Below the pieces are notes generated by a model that was not told where the DNA came from, ran no database searches, and saw only the letters and a program-made list of their open reading frames with translations. A stretch of 35,013 nucleotides of DNA from LW23 sp041287705 (GTDB taxonomy: Bacteria; Verrucomicrobiota; Verrucomicrobiia; Methylacidiphilales; UBA1321). Numbering within the stretch: position 1 is the stretch's first letter; each line of letters begins with the position of its first letter. The stretch is from the NCBI GenBank assembly GCA_041287705.1, contig JBGGNE010000043.1:1-35013 (forward strand), read 5' to 3'. This document shows positions 17,127 through 25,783 of this stretch, in pieces. The position numbers and the translations under genes were made by a program.

Positions 17127-17150
17127 GGCAGGCGCCGACCAACGCCTGCC
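17127..17150 (+). promoter_or_regulatory. GC-rich hairpin between nrtA and nrtB (possible attenuator or mRNA stabiliser)
   Basis: GGCAGGCG (17127-17134) pairs perfectly with CGCCTGCC (17143-17150) across an 8-nt loop. CCCCCGTTTCTTTC follows a few bases later, a weak T-rich tail. In binding-protein transporter operons such a stem after the first gene often limits read-through or protects upstream mRNA; that role here is inferred. Confidence 0.45.
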
Positions 17151-17201
17151 TCATCCCCCGTTTCTTTCACACGCTTTCCCGCACACATCCCCCGCCCTGC
17201 C

Positions 17202-17993
17202 ATGAAAAAGCAACCTCTCTTCCCGTACGACTGGATCGTGCTGCCTATAATCGGCGCCACCGTCATCCTCATTCTCTGGATGCTCCTCTCCGCCACTGTT
17301 GCGGCGGATTTGCCCACACCTGGCAAAACTTGGCAGGACAGCAAACTCTACATTCTCGATCCCTTCGCCGACCGTGGGGAGCAGGACAAAGGCATCATGA
17401 CGCTCCTCGGCCTCTCTCTGATCACCGTGGCAAAGGGCTATGTGCTGGCACTTCTGGTAGGAGTACCGCTCGGCTTCATGCTGGGCCTGTCAGATGCTTT
17501 CGCCAAGACGTTCGATCCCATCTTTCAGATTCTGCGCCCGGTGTCTCCTCTGGCATGGCTGCCTCTGGGCATCATCCTGTTCTTTAAGACCGGCGAGGCC
17601 AACTCCTGGGGTGCGCTCTTTACCATCGCACTTTGCGCCATGTGGCCCACTGTGCTCAATACCGCGGTCGGCGTACGGGCTATTCCCCAGGATTACCTGA
17701 ACGTGGCGCGGGTGCTGAAACTAAGCAAATGGAAGACGCTCTGGAAGATCCTGGTACCTGCCACCCTGCCCTACATGTTCACCGGTTTCCGACTCAGCCT
17801 TGGTATCGCATGGCTGGTAATTGTCGCAGCCGAAATGCTGACGGGTACTGCCGGCGTCGGCGGCTTCCTCTGGGCCGAATACAACGCCGGTAACAATGCA
17901 CGCATCATTCTCTGCATCCTGGCCATCGGACTGGTCGGCTTTGTGCTGGATAAGATCATGGGCTTTGTCGAGGCACAATTCAAGACGGCCTAA
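17202..17993 (+). CDS. nrtB: Nitrate ABC transporter permease
   Basis: A 263-residue inner-membrane permease of the NrtB/SsuC/TauC type, slightly shorter than many NrtB. It has about six hydrophobic segments, starting with WIVLPIIGATVILILWMLL. The cytoplasmic coupling loop is AVGVRAIPQDYLNVARVLKL (about 152-171), followed by the WKTLWKILVPATLPYMFTG helix that contacts the ATPases. GVGGFLWAEYNAGNNARI near the C-terminus is strongly conserved in nitrate permeases. It is 180 bp behind nrtA and 56 bp ahead of the first ATPase gene. The ATG at 17202 follows CCCGCCCTGCC, again with no Shine-Dalgarno. Confidence 0.93.
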   Translation: MKKQPLFPYDWIVLPIIGATVILILWMLLSATVAADLPTPGKTWQDSKLYILDPFADRGEQDKGIMTLLGLSLITVAKGYVLALLVGVPLGFMLGLSDAFAKTFDPIFQILRPVSPLAWLPLGIILFFKTGEANSWGALFTIALCAMWPTVLNTAVGVRAIPQDYLNVARVLKLSKWKTLWKILVPATLPYMFTGFRLSLGIAWLVIVAAEMLTGTAGVGGFLWAEYNAGNNARIILCILAIGLVGFVLDKIMGFVEAQFKTA

Positions 17994-18049
17994 CCTGCAC
18001 TGCATAGCAATCTCTCACCGCGTCGCGTAACTCTTTCATCACCAACGCT

Positions 18050-18961
18050 ATGTCCTTCCTTCAAATCCAGCATGCCTCTAAAAGCTTCGGAGCAGGCGCT
18101 AAACGTCACACTGTTTTGCGCGATATCAACCTTAGCGTCGAGAAGGGCGAGTTTGTGGCGATTGTCGGATACTCCGGCGCGGGTAAAACAACGCTGATCA
18201 ACATGCTGGCCGGCCTAAACCGGCCCGACAGCGGCAGCGTCACGCTTAACGGCGCTGAAATCACCGAGCCCGGTCCTGACCGCGGCGTTATTTTCCAGAA
18301 CTACTCGCTGCTGCCCTGGATGACGGTATACGAGAACATCTACCTGGCCGTGGATCAGATCTTCCCTAACTGGACTACTGAACGCAAAAAGACCGAAACA
18401 GAGCGGAATATCGCCCTGGTAAATCTGACGAAGGCGCACGACAAAAAGCCCGGCGAACTATCCGGAGGCATGCGCCAGCGCGTCTCTGTAGCCCGCGCCC
18501 TGGCGATGGATCCGCAGGTGCTGCTGATGGACGAACCGCTGGGCGCGCTGGATGCCCTGACACGCGGGGTCCTGCAAAGCGAAATCGAACAGATCTGGGA
18601 GAAGAACAAAAAGACGGTGGTGCTTATCACCAATGACGTGGACGAAGGCATCCTGCTTGCGGATCGCATCATCCCGCTAAGCGCCGGCCCCGAAGCCACG
18701 CTGGGACCAGCCGTAAAGGTGGATATCGAACGACCACGGGACCGCAAAGCTCTAAATCACGATCCGCGCTTCAAGGATATCAAACTGAAGGTTCTGGATT
18801 TCCTGCTTGGGGCCGGCGCTCGCAAGAAAACAACGCTGACGCGCAATCTCGTTTTGCCGGACATCGAGCCTGAAGACATCACTCACCAGCCGGTTAACTG
18901 GAGCATCAACAGCCAGCCTAAACGACGCAAGGAAGTGCAGGAGACAAAGATCGAAATCTAA
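18050..18961 (+). CDS. Nitrate ABC transporter ATP-binding protein with Asn at the H-loop
   Basis: A 303-residue ATPase, one of two different ATPases in this operon (NrtC/NrtD position). Walker A is GYSGAGKTT (40-48), the Q-loop is FQNYSLLPWMT, the signature LSGGMRQR (137-144) and Walker B VLLMDEPLGALD (157-168). The switch histidine is replaced by Asn195 in LITNDVDEG, while the partner ATPase has the normal THDVDEA, so the two sites should be unequal. Residues about 240-303 are an extra C-terminal tail without a recognisable domain; it lacks the NrtA-like solute-binding extension seen in cyanobacterial NrtC. It is followed after 78 bp by the second ATPase gene. Whether to call it nrtC or nrtD is unclear. 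Confidence 0.9.
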   Translation: MSFLQIQHASKSFGAGAKRHTVLRDINLSVEKGEFVAIVGYSGAGKTTLINMLAGLNRPDSGSVTLNGAEITEPGPDRGVIFQNYSLLPWMTVYENIYLAVDQIFPNWTTERKKTETERNIALVNLTKAHDKKPGELSGGMRQRVSVARALAMDPQVLLMDEPLGALDALTRGVLQSEIEQIWEKNKKTVVLITNDVDEGILLADRIIPLSAGPEATLGPAVKVDIERPRDRKALNHDPRFKDIKLKVLDFLLGAGARKKTTLTRNLVLPDIEPEDITHQPVNWSINSQPKRRKEVQETKIEI

Positions 18962-18977
18962 GCATCGCGGCACCTCA

Positions 18978-18994
18978 GGGACATGGGATGTCCC
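18978..18994. repeat. Short palindrome GGGACAT-GGG-ATGTCCC between the ATPase genes
   Basis: A perfect 7-bp inverted repeat with a 3-base loop, 17 bp after the first ATPase stop. A related sequence, GGGAC-TTGCCAT-GTCCC, occurs at 24165-24181 inside the DmsBC-like gene, and the bases that follow are also similar (ATTACATC and TTCATTATC). This suggests two members of a dispersed repeat, which would need genome-wide counting. Confidence 0.5.
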
Positions 18995-19039
18995 ATTACA
19001 TCCCCTGCCCCTGATACAACACACTTTCATTTTCCTATT

Positions 19040-19906
19040 ATGAGCGACTTTCTTATCATCTCCGATCTCACCAAGACATTCCAGTCACCCAGAGGACCCG
19101 TCTCGGTGGTGAAGAACTTCAATCTTTCGATTAAAAAGGGCGAGTTCATCACCCTAATCGGACACTCCGGCTGCGGTAAAAGCACGGTGCTCGCCATGGT
19201 CGCCGGGCTCAGCGAACCTTCTGAAGGCAACATCATTATGAGCGGCCGCGAAGTCAGCGGAGCGGGCCCGGATCGCGGCGTTGTGTTTCAGGCGCCCTGT
19301 CTGCTGCCATGGATGACCGCCATGCAGAACGTTATGCTGGGCGTGGATCAGGTTTTCTACACCGCTTCTGCAACTGAGCGCCGCCAGATTGCCGAGTACT
19401 TCCTCTCCGTTGTTGGTCTGGCCGATGCCATGGACAAATACCCCACCGAGCTCTCTCAGGGCATGCGTCAGCGTTGCGGTATTGCACGAGCCTTCGCACT
19501 GAGTCCCAAGATGCTGCTGCTGGATGAACCCTTCGGCATGCTGGATTCGCTGACCAAATTCGAGCTTCAGGAAGTGCTGCTGGAACTATGGCGCAAGGAT
19601 CGCAAAACCGCGCTCATGGTCACGCACGATGTGGATGAAGCGCTCTTTCTTTCCGACCGCGTTGTCATGATGACAGACGGACCGGAAGCTGATGTTGGTG
19701 AAATTGTGGAAGTGCATTTCCCCCGCCCCCGCAACCGCAAGCAGATCATGGAAGATCCTGAGTACTACAGACTCCGGGCCGAGCTCATCTCCTTCCTTGA
19801 AGACCGCGCGCACAAGAAACACGACCGCCCCGCCGTGCCACCAGCCAATCCAGCGGGCGGCACCAACGCCGGTGTCGCCAAGCCGTTGGAAGTCTCTACG
19901 CACTAA
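19040..19906 (+). CDS. Nitrate ABC transporter ATP-binding protein (canonical ATPase)
   Basis: A 288-residue ATPase, the second of the pair. The ATG at 19040 (MSDFLIISDL) is preferred to an in-frame start 57 bp upstream because the family similarity begins there and the upstream part overlaps a palindrome. Walker A is GHSGCGKST (41-49), the signature LSQGMRQR (138-145) with Gln in place of Gly, Walker B MLLLDEPFGMLD, and the switch histidine His196 in VTHDVDEA. LLPWMTAMQNVMLGVDQVF is typical of nitrate/bicarbonate-type ATPases. The C-terminal 50 residues are Pro/Ala-rich. With the preceding ATPase it would form a heterodimer under NrtB. The leader is pyrimidine-rich with no Shine-Dalgarno. 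Confidence 0.92.
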   Translation: MSDFLIISDLTKTFQSPRGPVSVVKNFNLSIKKGEFITLIGHSGCGKSTVLAMVAGLSEPSEGNIIMSGREVSGAGPDRGVVFQAPCLLPWMTAMQNVMLGVDQVFYTASATERRQIAEYFLSVVGLADAMDKYPTELSQGMRQRCGIARAFALSPKMLLLDEPFGMLDSLTKFELQEVLLELWRKDRKTALMVTHDVDEALFLSDRVVMMTDGPEADVGEIVEVHFPRPRNRKQIMEDPEYYRLRAELISFLEDRAHKKHDRPAVPPANPAGGTNAGVAKPLEVSTH

Positions 19907-20027
19907 CCGAACAGAGATTACACGCCAACACCTGAACGAAAACCAGGAAGGCGTCCTAACAGGTAGTCCACACACAGCCCATATCACAAAAGCGCCCTGT
20001 TACACTCGCCAACTTTTTGTTCCGCAC

Positions 20028-21848
20028 ATGAGCATCCAGATTCCCACACTTCCAGATTCCGCTCCCTTCACCACCGAGCAACGCGCGTGGCTGAACGGCT
20101 ATCTCGCAGGCATTCTTGCCGCTGCGTCCAATGGCACAGCGCCTGGCGCGGCCGGTCAGAACGGCCATACGCCGGCTCCTGCGGTTGCGCCAAAGAAACG
20201 CCTTCTGTTCCTGTACGGCACGCAGACTGGCACATCAGAGACATTGGCCCACAAGTTTTCCAAGATCGCCGGGCAGCGAGGATTCGCCCCGGAAGTGAAA
20301 AGCCTGGAGTCCTACGACAAAATTGACTGGTCGGCAGAGAAACGTATCGCCGTCATTACCAGCACCTATGGCGACGGCGAAATGCCCGATAACGCACAGG
20401 GCTTCTGGAATCACTTTAAAACAGAGTCTGCTCCCAAACTGGATGGAGTGACATTCTCTGTCCTTGCGCTGGGCGATACGAACTATCCTGAATTCTGTAA
20501 GGCAGGCAAAGATATCGATACGCGCCTGGAGCAACTTGGCGCGACTCGCGCGCATCCCCGCACCGACTGCGATGTGGATTACGAAGCCGCGGCGCAAACC
20601 TGGCTGGATGGAGCGTTAAGCGCCCTGACTGGAAATGACGATACCGCCCCGGAAGCTGTCGCGATCAGCCCGGAAGTGGTCGCTCCCGCAGCTGATACAC
20701 AGGCGGAGGTTGTTGCCAAACCCTGGTCAAAGACGAATCCTTTCCCGGCACGTCTCATCACCAATAAACTGCTCTCCGGGCCAAACGCGATCAAGGAAAC
20801 GCGGCACTTTGAGATTTCCCTGGCAGGTAGCGGTCTTTCCTACGAGGTGGGTGACGCTCTTGGTGTGGTTCCGTCCAACTGTCCAGCTCTGGCAGATGAT
20901 ATCCTTAAGGCGATTAAGTGTACTGGCGAAGAAACTGTCACTCTTCCGGCAGGCGCCGGAGAAGCCACGTTGCGCGACGCGCTAATCAATAGCTACGATA
21001 TCACAAAACCGTCTGGCGACTATATCAAATACCTGGCTAAAGAGACAGGAGACGCGGAACTAAACGCCCTGCTTCAACCAGGAAAAGCGGAAGATCTGCG
21101 TAAATACCTCTACGGCAAAGATATTCTGGATCTCCTGCTCGCCTTTCCTTCGCTGACCTGGACGGCACAGGGCTTCGCAGCTCAACTCAAGAAGATCGCT
21201 CCACGCCTTTACTCCATCAGCAGCAGCATCAAGGCAAATCCCGAGCAGGTGCACCTTACCGTTTCCGTCGTGCGCTATCAGACGAACGGCCGCGAGCATA
21301 AAGGCGTGTGCTCCACGCATCTTGCGGACCGCGCCGATGCTCCTGCCACTTTGCCGGTTTTCATCCAGGTTTCGCACGGATTTCGTCTGCCGCCGAATCC
21401 CGAAACGCCCGTCATTATGGTGGGCCCGGGTACAGGCGTCGCACCGTTCCGCGCCTTTCTCCAGGAACGCCGCGCCACTGCTTCCAAAGGTCGCAACTGG
21501 CTGATCTTTGGTGAACAGAAGATGGCCAATGATTTCTACTACCGCGACGAACTGGAATCCCTGGCTCAGGATGGCTACCTGCACAAGCTCACGACCGCTT
21601 TTTCTCGCGATCAGGAAGCAAAGATCTACGTGCAAAACCGCATGTTGGAAGAAGCATCCGAGCTCTGGGCCTGGCTGCAGGCAGGCGCCCACTTCTATGT
21701 CTGCGGAGACGCAAGCCGCATGGCCAAGGATGTTGATAACGCCCTGCACCAGATAGCCCAAACTGTCGGAGGTCTCTCTGAAGCGGATGCAAAAGCCTAC
21801 ATTCAAAGTCTGAAGACTGCAAAGCGCTATCAACGTGACGTTTATTAA
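20028..21848 (+). CDS. CysJ-like NADPH diflavin reductase, likely electron donor to NirA
   Basis: A 606-residue diflavin reductase of the sulfite-reductase flavoprotein type, which passes electrons from NADPH through FAD and FMN to a siroheme enzyme. Order: an N-terminal helix PFTTEQRAWLNGYLAGILA (13-31), a flavodoxin domain with the FMN loop YGTQTGTSET (63-72) and STYGDGEMPD, a linker, an FAD-binding domain with RLYSISSS (393-400), and a NADPH-binding domain with GPGTGVAPFRAF (466-477) and YVCGDASRMAKDVD; the protein ends YQRDVY with the terminal Tyr seen in CysJ. The ATG at 20028 is chosen because the 112 codons upstream overlap the preceding gene. Its place in a nitrate operon, 45 bp before NirA, argues for nitrite rather than sulfite reduction, though both are possible. 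Confidence 0.92.
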   Translation: MSIQIPTLPDSAPFTTEQRAWLNGYLAGILAAASNGTAPGAAGQNGHTPAPAVAPKKRLLFLYGTQTGTSETLAHKFSKIAGQRGFAPEVKSLESYDKIDWSAEKRIAVITSTYGDGEMPDNAQGFWNHFKTESAPKLDGVTFSVLALGDTNYPEFCKAGKDIDTRLEQLGATRAHPRTDCDVDYEAAAQTWLDGALSALTGNDDTAPEAVAISPEVVAPAADTQAEVVAKPWSKTNPFPARLITNKLLSGPNAIKETRHFEISLAGSGLSYEVGDALGVVPSNCPALADDILKAIKCTGEETVTLPAGAGEATLRDALINSYDITKPSGDYIKYLAKETGDAELNALLQPGKAEDLRKYLYGKDILDLLLAFPSLTWTAQGFAAQLKKIAPRLYSISSSIKANPEQVHLTVSVVRYQTNGREHKGVCSTHLADRADAPATLPVFIQVSHGFRLPPNPETPVIMVGPGTGVAPFRAFLQERRATASKGRNWLIFGEQKMANDFYYRDELESLAQDGYLHKLTTAFSRDQEAKIYVQNRMLEEASELWAWLQAGAHFYVCGDASRMAKDVDNALHQIAQTVGGLSEADAKAYIQSLKTAKRYQRDVY

Positions 21849-21893
21849 GCTGCAGTGACACGTCTTGTCTCTCACACAAACTTTCCCACTCTT

Positions 21894-23699
21894 ATGTCCA
21901 ACGCCGCCACACCTTCCATCGAACACATTCAGGGCGAACCACTTAATCCGGTCCAAAAGAATTATCTCCAGGGATTCTTTGCCGGTATCAGCGCCCGTGG
22001 CATCACGTTTGGTGACTTTATCGACATCAACGGCGCGTCATCCGGCTCTGCTACTTCCACGCATCCTGCAGCGCCACAGGATGATACGCCTTTAATAGTC
22101 GAAGAGCGATACAAGCGGGAAGAGCATCCGCTCGATTCCTACTACCGCATTGTGGAGCACGCGCGGCTGAACAAGGCGCCCGATAAGGAAGATACCTTCC
22201 GATTCAAGTGGAATGGACTGTTCTATCTGACGCCGGTAAAGGATGCCTTCATGGCGCGCCTTCGCATCCCAGGCGGCCAGCTTCGCACCTTTCAGCTTCG
22301 CGAACTTGCCAATATTGCCCGTGAACTCACCAGCGGCTACGTGCAGATCACCACTCGGGCCAACTTTCAGCTGCGTCTGATTCAGCCGAAGGACATGCCT
22401 GCCTTTTTGCGTCGTGTGCAAAGCGTTGGCCTGCACACTCGCGGAGCAGGTGCGGACAATATCCGCAATCTCACCGCAAATCCCACTGCCGGCGTCGATC
22501 CCTACGAGCTCATTGATACGCTGCCCTACTGCCACGAGCTCGGCGAATTTATCCTGGCGCATCGTGAATTCTACGATCTGCCCCGTAAGTTCAACATCGC
22601 TTTTGATGGCGGCGGCCTCATCGGCACAGTAGAAGACACGAACGACATCGGTTTCCGCGCTGTACTCGTGAAAGAAGGTGCGGAGGCACAGGCTGCAGGC
22701 ATCGCGCCGGGCGTCTACTTCCGCGTTGCGCTGGGTGGTGCCACGGGCCACAAGTCGTTTGCCCGGGATCTGGGCGTACTCGTGCCGCCGGACCGCGCTG
22801 TTCAGGTGGCGATCGCTCTGGTGCGTGTGTTCATTGCCAACGGAAATCGCGGCGACCGTAAGAAGGCCCGGCTCAAGCACTTGCTGGATAAATGGACTCT
22901 GGACCAGTATCTGAAGGAAACCGAAAAGCTGCTGCCTCAGCCACTGATTCGCGATTCTCTGGATGCCAATGGAAAGTCACCCATCGCCCAGCCGTCCGAG
23001 CTGCCCCCGACTGCTCACTCGCACGTCGGTGTCTTCCCCCAGAAACAGAAGGGGTTCAACTACATCGGCGTCACCATTCCTGTCGGCCAGATCACGCCCA
23101 AACAAATGACGCAACTGGCGGACATTGCGGATAATTATGGCTGCGGAGAACTGCGCCTTACCGTGTGGCAAAACCTGATTCTGCCCGGCATCCCCGACGC
23201 CTATGTGGAGACGGTGAAAAAGCGCCTCGTCAGCATCGGCCTGCACTGGAAACAGTCGAATCTTAGCAGCGGTTTCATAGCCTGCACGGGCAATGCGTAC
23301 TGCAAATTCTCCTCCAGCAATACCAAGGGCCACGCGCTGGCAGCCATCAAGTATCTGGAGCGGCGGATTACGCTGGATCACCCCGTTAACATCCACCTGA
23401 CCGGCTGCCCCAATTCCTGCGCTCAGCATTTTATGGGCGATATCGGCCTGTTGGGTACGAAGGTGAAGAACTCGGTCAGCGGTGAAGGTTACCACATCTT
23501 CCTCGGCGGCGGCTTTGGCGACAATAAGGCAGTGGGTCGGCAGATCTTCCAGGGCATTGCGGCAGAAGAACTTTCGGAAATGCTGGAGAAGATTCTTAAA
23601 GGCTACCTGCGCCATCGTACCGAGGGCGAAACGTTCCAGTCTTTTACCAATCGCCACGATGTCGGAACGCTTCAGGCCTGGTTCACCAACAACGAATAG
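21894..23699 (+). CDS. nirA: NirA-family siroheme nitrite (or sulfite) reductase
   Basis: A 601-residue siroheme/[4Fe-4S] reductase catalysing six-electron reduction, here most likely nitrite to ammonium. The cluster and siroheme ligands are Cys464 and Cys470 (ACTGNAYCKF) and Cys505 and Cys509 (TGCPNSCAQH). TGNAYCKF is closer to ferredoxin-nitrite reductases than to sulfite reductases. Two ferrodoxin-like half-domains are visible, with GGQLRTFQLRELANIARE and TTRANFQLR in the first half. The N-terminus LNPVQKNYLQGFFAGISARG resembles the N-terminal helix of the flavoprotein encoded upstream. The ATG at 21894 is preferred to an upstream GTG because family similarity begins there and the leader matches that of its neighbours. 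Cytoplasmic. Confidence 0.92.
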   Translation: MSNAATPSIEHIQGEPLNPVQKNYLQGFFAGISARGITFGDFIDINGASSGSATSTHPAAPQDDTPLIVEERYKREEHPLDSYYRIVEHARLNKAPDKEDTFRFKWNGLFYLTPVKDAFMARLRIPGGQLRTFQLRELANIARELTSGYVQITTRANFQLRLIQPKDMPAFLRRVQSVGLHTRGAGADNIRNLTANPTAGVDPYELIDTLPYCHELGEFILAHREFYDLPRKFNIAFDGGGLIGTVEDTNDIGFRAVLVKEGAEAQAAGIAPGVYFRVALGGATGHKSFARDLGVLVPPDRAVQVAIALVRVFIANGNRGDRKKARLKHLLDKWTLDQYLKETEKLLPQPLIRDSLDANGKSPIAQPSELPPTAHSHVGVFPQKQKGFNYIGVTIPVGQITPKQMTQLADIADNYGCGELRLTVWQNLILPGIPDAYVETVKKRLVSIGLHWKQSNLSSGFIACTGNAYCKFSSSNTKGHALAAIKYLERRITLDHPVNIHLTGCPNSCAQHFMGDIGLLGTKVKNSVSGEGYHIFLGGGFGDNKAVGRQIFQGIAAEELSEMLEKILKGYLRHRTEGETFQSFTNRHDVGTLQAWFTNNE

Positions 23700-23741
23700 C
23701 TTCTCAGCAAAACTCATCTCGATTTCCCTCTTACCACCTTC

Positions 23742-25763
23742 ATGGCCGGACAACTCCAAGCCCCACGCAGAGCGCCCGTCGTACGTCACGTTCTCTCCAA
23801 ACGTCGTACGCCAGAGCCGGAGCATGTCCTGACGGCGGGAACTACGCTGCTGGATACGCTTCTCAAAGAACAACAGACTCTGACGGCGGTGGAGCGCTTT
23901 TCCCAGAAGCATTCGAACGCCGAGCTTCCCGCGCAACAACAGTATTATCAGGATCTTATCCCACTGACGAAGCCCGCCGCGGGCGAGCAGTACGCCTTCT
24001 CGGTAGATCTGGATGCGTGCACCGGCTGCAAAGGCTGTGTAAGCGCCTGCCACAATCTCAATGGCCTGGATGACGGTGAGATCTGGCGTAACGTCGGATT
24101 GATCGAGAGCGCTCCGCCCAAAGTGGAGATTGTGGCTCGTCTGGATGAAATGGTGACCGGTGCGGGGACTTGCCATGTCCCTTCATTATCACAAAATATT
24201 AGCTACCAGCAGACTGTAACCACCGCATGCCACCACTGCGTGGAGCCAGGATGCCTGGAAGGGTGCCCCGTTCTTGCCTATGAGAAGGACGCCGCAACAG
24301 GTCTGGTGCGACACCTCGACGACCAGTGCATCGGCTGCCAGTACTGTGTGCTGAAGTGCCCGTACGATGTCCCTAAATATCACGCCAAGAAAGGGATAGT
24401 CCGTAAATGCGATATGTGCCATTCCCGACTCAGCGCCGGGGAAGCACCCGCGTGCGTGCAGGCATGTCCCAATGAAGCGATTCGCATTACCCTGGTGCGC
24501 AAGGCGGATGTAAAGGCAGTGACCAAACCCGGCGATAGCCTTCTGCCTGGTGCCTTTGATTCGACCTATACCTACCCCACGACCCGCTATACTTCGAAGC
24601 GCGGCCCTGTGCCGGCGAATGCGCGCCCCGCCGATGCGGACGCATTGCGCCTGGAGCACACACACTGGCCTCTGGTAGGAATGTTGATCTTCACTCAGGC
24701 AGGTGCCGGCCTATTCCTTTTTGATGCCATGGTGCGCGGAGCGGCTCTGATGGGGGCCGACACGGCACAGCCCGGACCGTGGCTCACGCTCGGGGCATTT
24801 ATGCTGCTGCAGATCGGTCTGGGCGTCAGCGTCTTTCATCTGGGCAAACCGCTGAAAGCATGGCGTGCTTTTCTGGGCTGGCGCACCTCCTGGATGAGCC
24901 GCGAGATCCTGGCGTTCGGCCCTTTTGCCGGCCTGGGCGCCGCGGCAACTGGCCTGGCAATGCTGCATTTTCATCGAGAGTTGCTCAGCGTCTTTGGTCT
25001 CCAGAAGCTGACCGCAGGGACACCCGAATTCTCCGCAGCGCTGGCTAAAGCAGACGTTCTACCCTGGGTATTACTGAAGGTTCAGTGGCTGCTGCAATTG
25101 GGTCTGAGTCTGGCCCCTGAGTGGGCGGTCAATATCCTCTACTCCCCTGCCCTTCTCACGATACTTTCGGCAACAACGGCTATGTTTGGGCTGGCAGGTG
25201 TCGCATGCTCAACAATGATCTATGTTGATACGCACCGCCCTTTCTGGCGCGCTTCATTGTCATTCCCGAAGTTCTTCGGCACACTGCTGTGGATTGGCGC
25301 CGCTGCAAGCGCTTCGCTGTGCGCCGGTTCCATTGCGTTTGGCAGCCAGTCTCATACGCTGGAATCCGGCCTTCTGTTCTCCATCGCTGTTACCCTGCTG
25401 ATTGCCACTCTTAAGATGCGGTCCGAGGTGAAGTGGCTCCAGGCTCTCACTTCTCGCAAACAAAATGATGCGCCTGTGGATAAGCGTTCCATGCAGCTCC
25501 ACACCGTTTTGCAGGCCGAAGTTGTCCGGACGCGGTTCTGGCTGGGTGCCGTCGGCGGCATCGCCATGCCGATACTAGGGCTGGCGGCCTGGGCAACCGG
25601 ACTTCATGCCGTTGTCTTCACGTTGCTGGCAATCGGTTTTCTTCTCAGCCTGCTGTCCGAAGTTACAGAGCGCATGCTGTTCTTTCGGTGCGTGCAGGCG
25701 CCCAAAATGCCAGGAACTTTAGCACCTGCCCCCGCCCTGGCCCCGGCAGTGCATGGCCATTAA
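23742..25763 (+). CDS. Fused DmsB-DmsC-like protein: four [4Fe-4S] subunit plus membrane anchor
   Basis: A 673-residue fusion. After a 90-residue N-terminal extension come four cysteine clusters of the DmsB/NrfC type: Cys93/96/99/103, Cys163/166/171/175, Cys196/199/202/206, and a fourth group from Cys223/226 ending PACVQACP; all 16 ligands are present. From about residue 305 (HTHWPLVGMLIFTQAGAGLF) the protein becomes a DmsC-like anchor with about eight membrane helices that should oxidise quinol. It lies 20 bp before the molybdopterin nitrate reductase gene and probably feeds it electrons. Between the first and second clusters, residues about 127-154 (from KVEIVARLDE on) look like an insertion and include a GGGAC...GTCCC palindrome at DNA level. 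No Shine-Dalgarno. Confidence 0.9.
   Translation: MAGQLQAPRRAPVVRHVLSKRRTPEPEHVLTAGTTLLDTLLKEQQTLTAVERFSQKHSNAELPAQQQYYQDLIPLTKPAAGEQYAFSVDLDACTGCKGCVSACHNLNGLDDGEIWRNVGLIESAPPKVEIVARLDEMVTGAGTCHVPSLSQNISYQQTVTTACHHCVEPGCLEGCPVLAYEKDAATGLVRHLDDQCIGCQYCVLKCPYDVPKYHAKKGIVRKCDMCHSRLSAGEAPACVQACPNEAIRITLVRKADVKAVTKPGDSLLPGAFDSTYTYPTTRYTSKRGPVPANARPADADALRLEHTHWPLVGMLIFTQAGAGLFLFDAMVRGAALMGADTAQPGPWLTLGAFMLLQIGLGVSVFHLGKPLKAWRAFLGWRTSWMSREILAFGPFAGLGAAATGLAMLHFHRELLSVFGLQKLTAGTPEFSAALAKADVLPWVLLKVQWLLQLGLSLAPEWAVNILYSPALLTILSATTAMFGLAGVACSTMIYVDTHRPFWRASLSFPKFFGTLLWIGAAASASLCAGSIAFGSQSHTLESGLLFSIAVTLLIATLKMRSEVKWLQALTSRKQNDAPVDKRSMQLHTVLQAEVVRTRFWLGAVGGIAMPILGLAAWATGLHAVVFTLLAIGFLLSLLSEVTERMLFFRCVQAPKMPGTLAPAPALAPAVHGH
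24165..24181. repeat. Palindrome inside the iron-sulfur fusion gene, related to the one at 18978
   Basis: GGGAC-TTGCCAT-GTCCC lies in frame within the segment that seems inserted between the first and second [4Fe-4S] motifs. It shares the arms and part of the downstream flank with the intergenic palindrome at 18978-18994. It encodes part of the peptide GTCHVPS. Confidence 0.4.
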
Positions 25764-25783
25764 CCCTGAAAGCGTCCACCGTT

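Noticed and set aside
22977..24176. A 399-codon open frame on the minus strand
   Set aside because: It is antisense to nirA and the iron-sulfur fusion gene, both supported by complete cysteine motifs; no motif is seen in the antisense product.
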